A DNA stretch of 36,123 nucleotides, from NCBI GenBank assembly GCA_021800105.1, contig JAJYZI010000006.1, forward strand, positions 1 through 36,123, read 5' to 3'. Shown here in pieces: positions 19,429 to 28,582 of this stretch. The DNA comes from Thermoplasmata archaeon (GTDB lineage: Archaea > Thermoplasmatota > Thermoplasmata > Thermoplasmatales > Thermoplasmataceae). The position numbers were made by a program, and so were the translations under genes. Positions within the stretch are counted from its first letter, which is position 1. The number at the start of each line of letters is the position of its first letter. The notes under the pieces were generated by a model. It was not told the DNA's origin, made no database searches, and was given only the letters and a program-made list of their open reading frames with translations.

Positions 19429-19992
19429 TCATGGTGCATGTTCTTCGTTGAACTTCTCAAACAGGACATCATCAACGAAGCCATGCCCTCGCACAAAGGA
19501 ATGTTTGTGGTATCGACCGCATTCCTTGAAACCGTTTTTGATCAGGACCTTCATTGAGGCGGTATTAGGCTCGAACACTGCTGACACAAGTTTTCTCATA
19601 TTGAGGGTTCCAAAGCAAAACTCAACTGCAAGTGCAACCGCCTCCGTTGAATACCCTTTTCCCCAGTACTCCTTGGATAGAAAGTAACCCAGAATTCCAG
19701 ATCCATTTGAAAAGTTTATCTCCCTTACGCCAACAACTCCAACGATTTCGCCGCTGCCGTTCTCCACAATTGCAAAGTGTCTGCTGTCCTGTTCCTTCTG
19801 GCCAAGTGTCCTGACCCACTCCAACTCTTCATGCTCGTACATCATACGACCAGGGTTCGATAGATACCTGTGTACATCTGGATCGTTGATAACCCTGAAT
19901 AAAAAAGGTACATCTGCTTCAAGAAGGATGCCCAACGAGACCTTTTTGCCCGTTTGAAGCAAAGGTCTGCCACTTTCCATTAATCTCTCCAT
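19429..19992 (-). CDS. GNAT-family N-acetyltransferase (RimJ/RimL-like)
   Basis: 187 aa; ILGYFLSKEYWGKGYSTEAV and KVLIKNGFKECG motifs. Confidence 0.9.
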   Translation of the reverse strand: MERLMESGRPLLQTGKKVSLGILLEADVPFLFRVINDPDVHRYLSNPGRMMYEHEELEWVRTLGQKEQDSRHFAIVENGSGEIVGVVGVREINFSNGSGILGYFLSKEYWGKGYSTEAVALAVEFCFGTLNMRKLVSAVFEPNTASMKVLIKNGFKECGRYHKHSFVRGHGFVDDVLFEKFNEEHAP

Positions 19993-20011
19993 GCAAAAAA
20001 TGAAGATTAGA

Positions 20012-20605
20012 TTATCGCCTTAATCTTCCATTAGATCTTATAGAGGGTCTGCTCTTGTTGCTTCCAGTCCTGCCTGTTCTCAGTCCCCTGCCCTTAAATC
20101 CGGCTGAAGTCAATCCCCGGTAAACCCTTCCAGTATTCTGAGGTTCAGATATCCATGAAATCTGCTTTTTTCCGTACACTTCTGGAGCAGCCTTGTCTAC
20201 CATTATGATTTCATAATATTTGTAAAGACCGTCCTCGCCCACATAGTAAGAGTTCAGCACCTCCATGTTTGGATACTTATCCGCTGCTCTTTCCTCCGCC
20301 ATCCACTGTATGCTTTTCTTAACGGTGAGTTTACTGTAGGCCATCCTTCTGGGTCTCCTTCCTCCCATGATTTTCGGCCTGTTTCTTCCACCCCTTCTGA
20401 CCCTCGACCTCACGACTATGTATCCCTCCTTGGCCTTGTATCCGAGGGCCCTTGCCCTGTCGAGCCTGGTAGGATATTCTACACGGTGAGTAGATGGACC
20501 GCGTCTCCAAGAAATCATCCTCTCCTTCTGCAAAGGGTATATTTCAGATTCTTTGAGCGACTTCCATCCATTTCGCATAAGTGAATACGTAGTTAATGTT
20601 GGCAT
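20012..20605 (-). CDS. rpl15e: Ribosomal protein eL15 (L15e)
   Basis: 197 aa basic protein; [53 protein letters not shown]. Confidence 0.96.
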   Translation of the reverse strand: MPTLTTYSLMRNGWKSLKESEIYPLQKERMISWRRGPSTHRVEYPTRLDRARALGYKAKEGYIVVRSRVRRGGRNRPKIMGGRRPRRMAYSKLTVKKSIQWMAEERAADKYPNMEVLNSYYVGEDGLYKYYEIIMVDKAAPEVYGKKQISWISEPQNTGRVYRGLTSAGFKGRGLRTGRTGSNKSRPSIRSNGRLRR

Positions 20606-20724
20606 TGATTATCTTCCTTCAGGCTATTCCCGTAACTGTAGGTCGGCAATTCAAGAAGCTATAAATATCTTGGCAAACTTCAAAGTTTTTACCGAAATCA
20701 TTGAGGAAAGGCACTGCAGGTCAA

Positions 20725-21213
20725 TCAGTTCTCGACAATCTTGATGTGATCCTGGAGCTTTTCAATAAACGCATTCAAGCTTGAAGACTCAAGCTTCTTA
20801 AGGGCGCTGTTCTTTATAAGAACTCCATTTACAAGCCCTACAAGCAGTATGGCGCGAAGTCCACTGCCAGAGGAATTAACATCTTTCATGAAGGTCTTTA
20901 TGTAGCGGTCAGTTTTCGATCTTCCAAGATCCTCCATCATCTTGTTGATGGATCTCCTCATCCCAGGGAGTTGATCCTTGGAAACGATAAGGTTCAGATT
21001 GGTTTCCGGATTTACATTCGATGGGTCATCGGAATCATTAATCCATTTTGATATGTCAAGTTTCCAAAGCGCTTCGCACAATGTTCTTGAGGCGATCCTT
21101 TTGCTTGAAAATCTAAGACTTCTCAGGTCATAGGTCACGTTCTTCCCGTTTTCCGAGACCTTCCTGTTATTTATGACTTCCAATGTTGTCGCAACTACTT
21201 CCGATAGTGTCAA
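20725..21213 (-). CDS. Hypothetical protein
   Basis: 162 aa ORF with ATG start, upstream of rpl15e on the same strand. Confidence 0.65.
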   Translation of the reverse strand: MTLSEVVATTLEVINNRKVSENGKNVTYDLRSLRFSSKRIASRTLCEALWKLDISKWINDSDDPSNVNPETNLNLIVSKDQLPGMRRSINKMMEDLGRSKTDRYIKTFMKDVNSSGSGLRAILLVGLVNGVLIKNSALKKLESSSLNAFIEKLQDHIKIVEN

Positions 21214-21309
21214 CTTTTCCCCTTAGATATAATTCATTGATAATTATTAAAATTGATGGTACACCAAGGTTGTACCCTAAATGAAAGAAGCGCATAGTAC
21301 TTTTCTGGA

Positions 21310-22809
21310 TTATGCGGCATCTGTCTGCTTCTCCGGGAGTTCCGACTTCTTTTCTGCCAAAGTGTTGCCCTTGAAATAAATAACTTCATGCGCAAACGCA
21401 ACAATGACGGCCGACACCAGGAATGCACCAAAAGCAAGCAGGAAAGAAAATTCATACCCGAAATGCGTTGGTATGGGTATATCGTATGGTGATCCATGGA
21501 TAGCGGCAATTGAGTAGGTGGCAAGAATGGCGCCTGCGAGTGAAGCTCCCACACTGCTCCCAAGGTTTCTGAAAGTGCCGTTCATAGATGTAGCTAATCC
21601 CATATCTCTTGGCTCAACTGAGAGTACAAGTATGTTTATGATAGACGCGTTCATTATTGATAAACCAGCACCTATCACAAAACCGTAAACGAGCGTCATG
21701 ATGAACGAGGGCTGCGTCGCTTCGAGGAAGAAACCTGCTGCAGCAACCAGCGGACCTAACACGGACATCTGTTTGACGCCTATTCTAGTAATTATGGAGC
21801 CAGTTATCGGTCCAAAAATCAGAGTTCCAATCGCAAACGGGACAAGCGATAGACCAGTGTCTAATATGGTAAAGCTGAAGCCGTATGGAGTAGGCGATTC
21901 AAACCTGTACGTTAGAGCCTGCATTGCCAGGAACATCCCAAGTCCTGATATTGCTAGGACCACGTTCGGGATCCAGACATTTCTCTTTGAAAGCAGCCTT
22001 GAATCCAGTATAGCCTCAAGTCCGCGCTTGGAATAGGATCTTTCGTACAGGAACGTGGGTATGAAGAGGATCACTCCTGCCACGATCATGCCTATAACAG
22101 TTATTGAAGTCCAGCCTATGAGCGCACCCTCAGACAGGCCGAAAACCACAAGACCAAGTGCAACCGCAAATATGCCTGCACCGAAATAGTCCACGCGAGT
22201 TCCGGGTCTCCTGTATGCCGATTCCCTTATGTAAATATAAGCAACAGCCACAAGGGCGAAAACGAATGGAAAAGCAGTATGGTATGTGTATCTCCATCCA
22301 AGATCATTGGAGACCAGTGATCCGAGGGGAAGACTCACTGCAAATCCTGCACCAAACATAGCGCTCAGGAGGGCCTGTGCCTTTGGTACAAGTCTGCGTG
22401 GAAACTCCTCTCTTACAAGACTCATTCCCAGTGGCATGACAGTCAATCCGATGCCCTGTATTCCACGTGATATAAGCATGTAGGTAAAATTCGGAGAGAA
22501 TCCCGTTGATACTACAGCCACGGCATAAATAAGAAGAACAATAACCAGCATCCTTTTCTTCCCGTAAATATCGCCGAGCTTTCCAACTATCGGGCTGACG
22601 GAAACTCCAGTCACCAGATATACGGAAAGAAGCAGGCTCACCTGTGATATGGATACCTTGAATTCCGAAGCTATAGAGAGAAGGGATGGGGTGAGCATTC
22701 CCTCGACGTACATTACTATCATTATAAGCATTGCAAGGATCAGCATTACCCTGGTCGTGTATGCTTTGTCATAATCTTCCTTATTATCTTCTGTTTTCAT
22801 TATTTTCAA
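21310..22809 (-). CDS. MFS drug-efflux transporter (DHA2-like)
   Basis: 499 aa; about 14 hydrophobic segments; GKLGDIYGKKRMLV motif A; overlaps the upstream MarR gene by 4 nt. Confidence 0.9.
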   Translation of the reverse strand: MKIMKTEDNKEDYDKAYTTRVMLILAMLIMIVMYVEGMLTPSLLSIASEFKVSISQVSLLLSVYLVTGVSVSPIVGKLGDIYGKKRMLVIVLLIYAVAVVSTGFSPNFTYMLISRGIQGIGLTVMPLGMSLVREEFPRRLVPKAQALLSAMFGAGFAVSLPLGSLVSNDLGWRYTYHTAFPFVFALVAVAYIYIRESAYRRPGTRVDYFGAGIFAVALGLVVFGLSEGALIGWTSITVIGMIVAGVILFIPTFLYERSYSKRGLEAILDSRLLSKRNVWIPNVVLAISGLGMFLAMQALTYRFESPTPYGFSFTILDTGLSLVPFAIGTLIFGPITGSIITRIGVKQMSVLGPLVAAAGFFLEATQPSFIMTLVYGFVIGAGLSIMNASIINILVLSVEPRDMGLATSMNGTFRNLGSSVGASLAGAILATYSIAAIHGSPYDIPIPTHFGYEFSFLLAFGAFLVSAVIVAFAHEVIYFKGNTLAEKKSELPEKQTDAA

Positions 22810-23267
22810 ACTTCCGTTATATTCAAAGTCATGGATTTCATTAGTTGCAGCAGAATGTTAAGCGAGCTCTTGAGGGACACAAGATCCTCGTCGGAGGATT
22901 CTTGTATAAACTCCTTGAAGATGCCATCATATATCGAAGAGAGCTTGCTCAGCTTCTCCTCCCCCTGCGATGTTAAATGCAGAGAATAGCTTCTCCTGTC
23001 CATTTCACTATGGACCCTGTGAACCAGGTTCATGCTTTCCAGATTATCGATAAGGCTAGTTATTGTTGGCTTAGAGACTTCAATTATCTCGGACAGCGCT
23101 GTGAGCTGTTGCGGACCATGCATGTACAGATAATGCATTATCAGGTACGCAGGTCTAGATATATGCTCTTTCCTGAGGAAATAGGACTGGAATGCCATCA
23201 TTTCCTTGACGACATCCTTCCAGCATGTAACTAGCTCCACCGCATCCACCTTATCATTCTGAGCCAT
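22806..23267 (-). CDS. MarR-family transcriptional regulator
   Basis: wHTH LTALSEIIEVSKPTITSLIDNLESMNLVHRVHSEMDRRSYSLHLT. The track starts at TTG 23306, but ATG at 23267 (MAQNDKVD) fits better because a TATA-like box lies at about 23293-23303. Confidence 0.9.
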   Translation of the reverse strand: MAQNDKVDAVELVTCWKDVVKEMMAFQSYFLRKEHISRPAYLIMHYLYMHGPQQLTALSEIIEVSKPTITSLIDNLESMNLVHRVHSEMDRRSYSLHLTSQGEEKLSKLSSIYDGIFKEFIQESSDEDLVSLKSSLNILLQLMKSMTLNITEV

Positions 23268-23306
23268 AACTTTCTGTCCGGTAAATTGCTTAAAGGTATA
23301 TAACAA

Positions 23307-23329
23307 TTAGTATAGACTAACTATTAGTT
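23307..23329. promoter_or_regulatory. Putative MarR autoregulatory operator (overlapping palindromes)
   Basis: TTAGTatagACTAA (23307-23320) overlapping AACTATTAGTT (23319-23329), adjacent to the TATA-like box of the marR-MFS operon. Confidence 0.6.
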
Positions 23330-23663
23330 TTATAGAACAATTAAGGAGGTATGATGTAGGCTCGAAAACATTGTTTTTGACTAATATTTTGCCACAATCT
23401 CTTGCACATCTATCGAACATGTGTTAAATCAACTAGAGGCTTTGTAATGCAGAATATGTCAAGAGAAATAATCTATGAGGATTGCGTTGATTAACCAATT
23501 TAAGGTAAATGACTGGCCTGCAGTTACTCCTAAGAAAGTGCATGTGAAATAAGAAACGTAGCCAATTATTAGAGAAACTTTGTCTGCGAGACCGAATTCA
23601 GGAATTGGCAATCGTATCTTTAGATATCAGGAATAATGATAATGGATTGTGGCTCGATCCTTT

Positions 23664-24641
23664 CTATTTCGCTTTTTTATATATTCTCAACACTGCTTCC
23701 AGGTCTCTATAAGCAAGTTCCGGCGAGTATGGAACATCCTCGTTTTTTTCTACTGCCTTCAGGAATCCGGATATCTCAGCGTCGAAAACATCCACTTCCT
23801 CTATTTCCTGTATCCTGCCATTCAGTACTGGAACGCGGAATGCAGTATTAGGATGTTCGGGACTCAAATGACCACCTCCTCCTCTGAATTCATATATGCT
23901 TCCTTTGGTTCCTATGACTTCATATGCAGGAACATCAGGAGGAGACAGATAGTTCCATGAATAGTAGAAAATACCCGTTGCACCGGATTTGAAGCTTACC
24001 AACGCTACACTATTGTCTTCACCTTCTATTGATGCTTTACCCTTATACACCCTTGAATCTATATCGCTGTATTCTCCTCCAAGATCAAGTAGAGCTTCGA
24101 TAAAGTGTATCCCCCCGTCAATCAGAGCACCTCCTCCCATTAGTTTTTCACTAGTCCTCCAGCCATCCAATTCTTGAAAGTTGGACTGGCTTCTTACTAT
24201 TATGGTGTGTACTTTACCTATCAATCCTTCTTTCAAACATCCAACTGTGTGCCTCAGGGATGAATCAAAATAATATTGCTCAGCAACCATGAATTTTACA
24301 TTATTATTCTTTGATTCCGTTATCATAAATCTTGCCTCTTCCAAAGTGGTTGATATTGGTTTTTCTACCATAACATGCTTCTTGTTCCTCATGGCTCTAG
24401 TGGCCAGGTCTCTGTGCATGTAATGTGGCATGACCATATCGATAACATCATGCGATGAGTTCATAGCCTCGTTAATGTCGCTATAAGTTTTCCTGACATG
24501 AAATTCATCCCTGTATCTTCTCAATACATCCTCGTTTCTTGAAAATACAGAAAAGTCATATCCAAGCCTTTCGTAGCTTTTTGCATGCGTAAAGCCAAAC
24601 CGGTTTCCTCCAAGTAATAATATATCCGTGATTATTCCATT
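23664..24641 (-). CDS. Gfo/Idh/MocA-family oxidoreductase; N-terminus lacks a canonical start
   Basis: Track start is TTG at 24524. The frame continues upstream through ITDILLLGGNRFGFTHAKSYERLGYDFSVFSRNEDVL (Rossmann motif) to an in-frame stop at 24642-24644. VEKPIS and GGALIDGGIHFIEALLDLGG motifs. Confidence 0.85.
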   Translation of the reverse strand, partial: NGIITDILLLGGNRFGFTHAKSYERLGYDFSVFSRNEDVLRRYRDEFHVRKTYSDINEAMNSSHDVIDMVMPHYMHRDLATRAMRNKKHVMVEKPISTTLEEARFMITESKNNNVKFMVAEQYYFDSSLRHTVGCLKEGLIGKVHTIIVRSQSNFQELDGWRTSEKLMGGGALIDGGIHFIEALLDLGGEYSDIDSRVYKGKASIEGEDNSVALVSFKSGATGIFYYSWNYLSPPDVPAYEVIGTKGSIYEFRGGGGHLSPEHPNTAFRVPVLNGRIQEIEEVDVFDAEISGFLKAVEKNEDVPYSPELAYRDLEAVLRIYKKAK

Positions 24642-24840
24642 TCATTCCGGTACTTAGTATTATCATTTCTCTACCTGGTCATGATGCATGTTTCAGAGAC
24701 TTTTCCTTTTGACAATAGAAAACAGATTCTACCCTCGAATGACTGAGAGAAAGCCAGACAAGTAGACGGTTAAAATACAACTTTGACCGAAGAAAGACCT
24801 AAATAGTGTAATTTATCTATTCTGCCTCACTGATCCTGAC

Positions 24841-25545
24841 ATGAGCAAGGAAGGTTTCTTTTTCAAGAAAGGGGAATTACAACTGCGAAAATTATTCCTC
24901 CTCATGTTTTTGATGGAAATTGCAATATTCATCATAATTTCCTCTCTTCCTTTAAAGGACCCTGCTCTTTACAATCAGTTCAAACAGCAGCAAACTTCCA
25001 TAACAACGTTACCACTACTGCAGATGATATTCTCTATATTCCCACACAACCTCGAGGTGGCAACCCTGGAGATCGTTCCAATCCTTGGGCAGTTTTTCTA
25101 CATTCTTTCTGCGGTGACAACCTCTCTCATTCTGGCAGTTGAAGGAACTTCGAATAGCACCCTTGGTCTTGTTTATTTCCTAGGATTAGCCCTGTTGCCA
25201 GATACATGGATAGAGTTGCCATCCTATGCAGTTACATCGAGCACAGGGATCTACCTCCTTTATATTCTCATAAGGAAGCGTTCGCAGCTGAGATCAAAGT
25301 CAAAGAAGATATTGCTGAACTATGCATTCGCTGCTGTAGAACTTTTGATCGCAGCTACGTTCGAATCGGCAGCAATAATTATGGAAACAACGTACTCGAG
25401 CCCCTATGACCTTTATGGGCCGCTTCTTCTCTGGATACCAGCAATTGCAGTCATCATAATCCTAGTATTCGTTTACAGAAGAATCAACAAAGATGAATAT
25501 CATGGATACAGGACGAGCGAAGAACAGAACATCTTGATTCAATAA
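24841..25545 (+). CDS. SpoIIM/DUF95-like integral membrane protein
   Basis: 234 aa; FPHNLEVATLEIVPILGQFFYILSAVTTSLILAVEG ... LLPDTWIELPSYAV pattern of SpoIIM-like proteins. Confidence 0.65.
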   Translation: MSKEGFFFKKGELQLRKLFLLMFLMEIAIFIIISSLPLKDPALYNQFKQQQTSITTLPLLQMIFSIFPHNLEVATLEIVPILGQFFYILSAVTTSLILAVEGTSNSTLGLVYFLGLALLPDTWIELPSYAVTSSTGIYLLYILIRKRSQLRSKSKKILLNYAFAAVELLIAATFESAAIIMETTYSSPYDLYGPLLLWIPAIAVIIILVFVYRRINKDEYHGYRTSEEQNILIQ

Positions 25546-25554
25546 CGTTGATTT

Positions 25555-26742
25555 CTAAACACTCTCATTCCTGAATTTTAGGTAGAACGCAAGATCATAC
25601 GATATTTTTGTGAGTGCAGCCGCCATAAAAACAGCTGGAGGAAAGAATTCAAGCAAGGCGCCGGCTATTCCCGGCCCAGGAACCTGACCTGCATTTCTTA
25701 CTGCCAGAAATGTCGAATTTCCAGTAACTCGCGATTCTTCCGGTATAACCGTGTTAACGAAACTGTCTCTCGCGGGCACATCCATCTGGCTTGTCGTCTG
25801 CCGTATGAAAAGAAGGATCTCACTCCATGCTAGAACATGAAATACCGGTATAAGAAAAAGGAAGATATTGCTTATTATATGCGTATATACCATGGTACGC
25901 ACAAGTCCGATCGACGATGAAATGTAGCTGGAAAGAATAATGGAGACTGCAGTTATCAGGTTTACACCTATGAAGATAAGGCCTGCTTGTGAAAGCGTTA
26001 TGTGAAATACTACTTCAAACCATAATGCTATTATTGATGTATTGACAAGCCCGCCGCCTAATGAATCAACAAAAAATAATGACCCGAGCGCATTAATCCT
26101 TTTCCTTGTTTCCGGAAGGACTTCATCAGAAACCCTGCTTTCTCTTTGTGAAGGAAACTTCATTGCAATGTAGATAACGACCTGGGCTGCAGCGAGTATT
26201 AGTAGAAACAGGAAAATGTCCGGGAAACTTTTAGCTCCCACGATGTAAAGGAATGCTGAAGCGAGTGTGCCCGAACCATAGGAAAAAAAGTTATAGAGCG
26301 AGAACGCAAGGTTCTTCTGCCTCTGATTTCTTGAGACCCGGCCTATAGTATACTGTTCCAGTGACTGGTTTGTAGCCATGTCTTTCCCGGATAGCGAGAT
26401 TGCCCCTATCACTATTGCAAGCAACAGGCCTGGAAGTGTTGGGTATGCATAGAGCAGGGCAATGGCGCCCATAAGCAGAAGCGCCATCATAACCAGCTTT
26501 TCCTTGATTTGCATACGAAGGATCGTATAGAGGAAGATGAAGAACGTCGAAATTCCAATGGCAAACAGTAGCACTAGAGAAACCTGAATTGTGCTGAGGC
26601 CGAACGAGAGCAGGAAGAACGGCACTGAGATTGAAAGTGACATGAAGATAAAGGATCGAATCGATTTTGTCACAGAGAGAAGGAGATCTTCAGTTTTAAT
26701 CAATAGCATGGATAGTTTCCGTATGCTTAGTTTTTCCTTCAA
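25555..26742 (-). CDS. MFS-type transporter
   Basis: 395 aa, about 12 hydrophobic segments; RQTTSQMDVPARDSFVNTVIPEESR motif. Confidence 0.85.
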   Translation of the reverse strand: MKEKLSIRKLSMLLIKTEDLLLSVTKSIRSFIFMSLSISVPFFLLSFGLSTIQVSLVLLFAIGISTFFIFLYTILRMQIKEKLVMMALLLMGAIALLYAYPTLPGLLLAIVIGAISLSGKDMATNQSLEQYTIGRVSRNQRQKNLAFSLYNFFSYGSGTLASAFLYIVGAKSFPDIFLFLLILAAAQVVIYIAMKFPSQRESRVSDEVLPETRKRINALGSLFFVDSLGGGLVNTSIIALWFEVVFHITLSQAGLIFIGVNLITAVSIILSSYISSSIGLVRTMVYTHIISNIFLFLIPVFHVLAWSEILLFIRQTTSQMDVPARDSFVNTVIPEESRVTGNSTFLAVRNAGQVPGPGIAGALLEFFPPAVFMAAALTKISYDLAFYLKFRNESV

Positions 26743-26789
26743 CTCCTGGATCGCATAAATATATGGAAGTAATTAAGAGATAGATTTTC

Positions 26790-28097
26790 ATGGACCTGGT
26801 GGTAATTGGAGGCGGAGCAGCAGGCATGGCTGCTGCATCCAAGGCAAAGCGCGTGAATCCATCCCTTTCTGTAACTGTAATTGAGGCAGGGCGTTACGTT
26901 TCGTATGCAGAATGCGGTATACCGTACTATCTCGAGGGGATTGTGGCCTCTCCGGCTGACCTTCTGCATTATCCATTGGAAGAATTTACACAGAAGAGAG
27001 GCATCAACGTTATTACACGAACATCTGTAAATGCAATTGACAGGAAGAACCGGGAACTGATTCTTTCCAATGGTGCCAAAACAAGGTATGATCGCTTAAT
27101 TATTGCCACTGGAGCTTCACCTAAAGTTCCAGATTCCCTTTCGGCGCTCGGCATTCATGGAATACGGTCTCTGGAATCTGGGGAAATCACTCACCAGGAT
27201 ATTTCTAATGCTGCGGTAGTTGCAATAATCGGTGACGGCATTCTTGGCATTGAACTTGCATCTTCCCTTGTTCAGGGAGGGAAGAAAGTGTACCTCGTTT
27301 CAAGGCACAGCGAGATATTGAAAGGATTTGATGCGAAGATCGGTGCAGCTTTCAGGGAAGAATTCAAGCAGCGCGTTAATGTCTTGACGGAAGCATCAGA
27401 TCTTGAGGTAACTGGAAGTAATGGGGCCTTTGTGCTTGCAACTAGGGGAAATAAGTTTGCAGTCGACGTGGTAATATCAGCTACAGGAATAGTACCAAAC
27501 ACAAAAATTGCAATCGATGCCGGCATCGCTGCTGATTCGCGTGGAATAATAATAACAGACGGACATATGCTTACAAGCGATCCCAGCATTTATGCTGCAG
27601 GCGATTGTGCTTCCACTACAAACACTGTAACGGGACAACCCGACTGGCACCCGCTTGCACAGGTTTCAAACAAGATGGGCAGAGTAGCTGGATCGAACGC
27701 GGCAGGCGGCAGCATGGTCTTTCCAGGTTCAGTAGGTACCACGCTTGTAAAAGTGTTTGACTATGAAATCGGGTTCACTGGACTGACCGAAGAACAGGCT
27801 AAGAAAGATGGACTGGACGCGAAGACTATTTTTGTAAAAGGAATGAGCAAAGCGGGGTACTATCCCGGAAAACAGCCTGTTTTCGTAAACATGGTCACAG
27901 AAAATGTAACTGGCAGGATGCTTGGAGCCCAAGTCGTTTCGAAAGATGGAGCAGCATGGAGGGTCAACGCCGTGGCTGCTGCCATACAGGCAAGACTTAC
28001 CGCTGAGGCATTCTTCTTCTCAGACCTGGGATACAGCCCGCCCTTTGGACCTGTCTGGGACCCTCTTATTATTGCCGCTGATCTTTCCATGAAGTAG
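26790..28097 (+). CDS. FAD-dependent pyridine nucleotide-disulfide oxidoreductase (CoA-disulfide reductase / NADH oxidase-like)
   Basis: 435 aa; VVIGGGAAGMAAASKAKR, YAECGIPYYLEG (redox Cys), IYAAGDCASTTNTVTG, C-terminal dimerisation domain. Confidence 0.9.
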   Translation: MDLVVIGGGAAGMAAASKAKRVNPSLSVTVIEAGRYVSYAECGIPYYLEGIVASPADLLHYPLEEFTQKRGINVITRTSVNAIDRKNRELILSNGAKTRYDRLIIATGASPKVPDSLSALGIHGIRSLESGEITHQDISNAAVVAIIGDGILGIELASSLVQGGKKVYLVSRHSEILKGFDAKIGAAFREEFKQRVNVLTEASDLEVTGSNGAFVLATRGNKFAVDVVISATGIVPNTKIAIDAGIAADSRGIIITDGHMLTSDPSIYAAGDCASTTNTVTGQPDWHPLAQVSNKMGRVAGSNAAGGSMVFPGSVGTTLVKVFDYEIGFTGLTEEQAKKDGLDAKTIFVKGMSKAGYYPGKQPVFVNMVTENVTGRMLGAQVVSKDGAAWRVNAVAAAIQARLTAEAFFFSDLGYSPPFGPVWDPLIIAADLSMK

Positions 28098-28250
28098 TGT
28101 AAATAGGCTGTTCCAAATGATTATGCATTGGTCAAGAGGATGTATCAACAGACAAATTGGATTAAATTTACCTTTTATTTTGCATCATTCATTCAAGGTG
28201 CACATCGAATGCGATGTAAAATCTCCACAAAATACTACAAGGAGAGAAGG

Positions 28251-28258
28251 TTATATAT
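28251..28258 (+). promoter_or_regulatory. TATA box of the 28.28-31.80 kb cassette
   Basis: TTATATAT at 28251-28258, centred about 26 nt upstream of the ATG at 28280, consistent with a leaderless archaeal transcript. Confidence 0.6.
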
Positions 28259-28279
28259 CTGTGTTATATACAATAGAAC

Positions 28280-28366
28280 ATGGGTACTAACTTCTCTGTT
28301 CAACGTGAAAACGAGCAGGCAAAACCTGGTCTAGGAAAAGAGGATACGAAGGTGAGCTTGAAATGA
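28280..28366 (+). CDS. Candidate 28-aa microprotein (leader ORF)
   Basis: ATG GGT ACT...AAA TGA = MGTNFSVQRENEQAKPGLGKEDTKVSLK; ATGA overlap with the next ORF; sits at the predicted leaderless transcription start. Confidence 0.45.
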   Translation: MGTNFSVQRENEQAKPGLGKEDTKVSLK

Positions 28367-28548
28367 CAATGTATCATCTAAAATGCCCCAACTGCGGGTT
28401 TGAATTTGACTTTGACTATAACCAGTTCGTAAGTATCTCAAAGCTTGGAATAGTTATGAGATACGGAGCCCATGACTTCTCTGTGAAATGCCCGAACTGC
28501 AGAAAGCGACAGAGATTTCATGTCGAGGATGCGGACAGAGTGGATTAG
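28363..28548 (+). CDS. Small zinc-ribbon protein
   Basis: 61 aa; CPNCGFEFDF ... KCPNCRKRQRFHV. Confidence 0.75.
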   Translation: MTMYHLKCPNCGFEFDFDYNQFVSISKLGIVMRYGAHDFSVKCPNCRKRQRFHVEDADRVD

Positions 28549-28568
28549 GGTCTCTCTTCCTGAGACCC
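28548..28568 (+). promoter_or_regulatory. Intercistronic stem-loop between the zinc-ribbon and ABC ATPase genes
   Basis: GGGTCTC TCTTCCT GAGACCC: perfect 7-bp stem, 7-nt loop, starting at the last base of the zinc-ribbon stop codon. Confidence 0.55.
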
Positions 28569-28582
28569 CCCGGGGGATCTAA

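Noticed and set aside
23636-23960. ORFs 23636-23851 and 23649-23960 (+)
   Set aside because: Antisense to the Gfo/Idh gene; Phe/Ser-rich shadow translations.
26739-26976. ORFs 26739-26969 and 26788-26976 (-)
   Set aside because: Antisense to the 5' end of the disulfide reductase gene and its promoter; no recognisable family.
28128-28334. 68-aa ORF MVKRMYQQTNWIK...
   Set aside because: Overlaps the predicted promoter and the 28-aa ORF; TTG start and no recognisable family.
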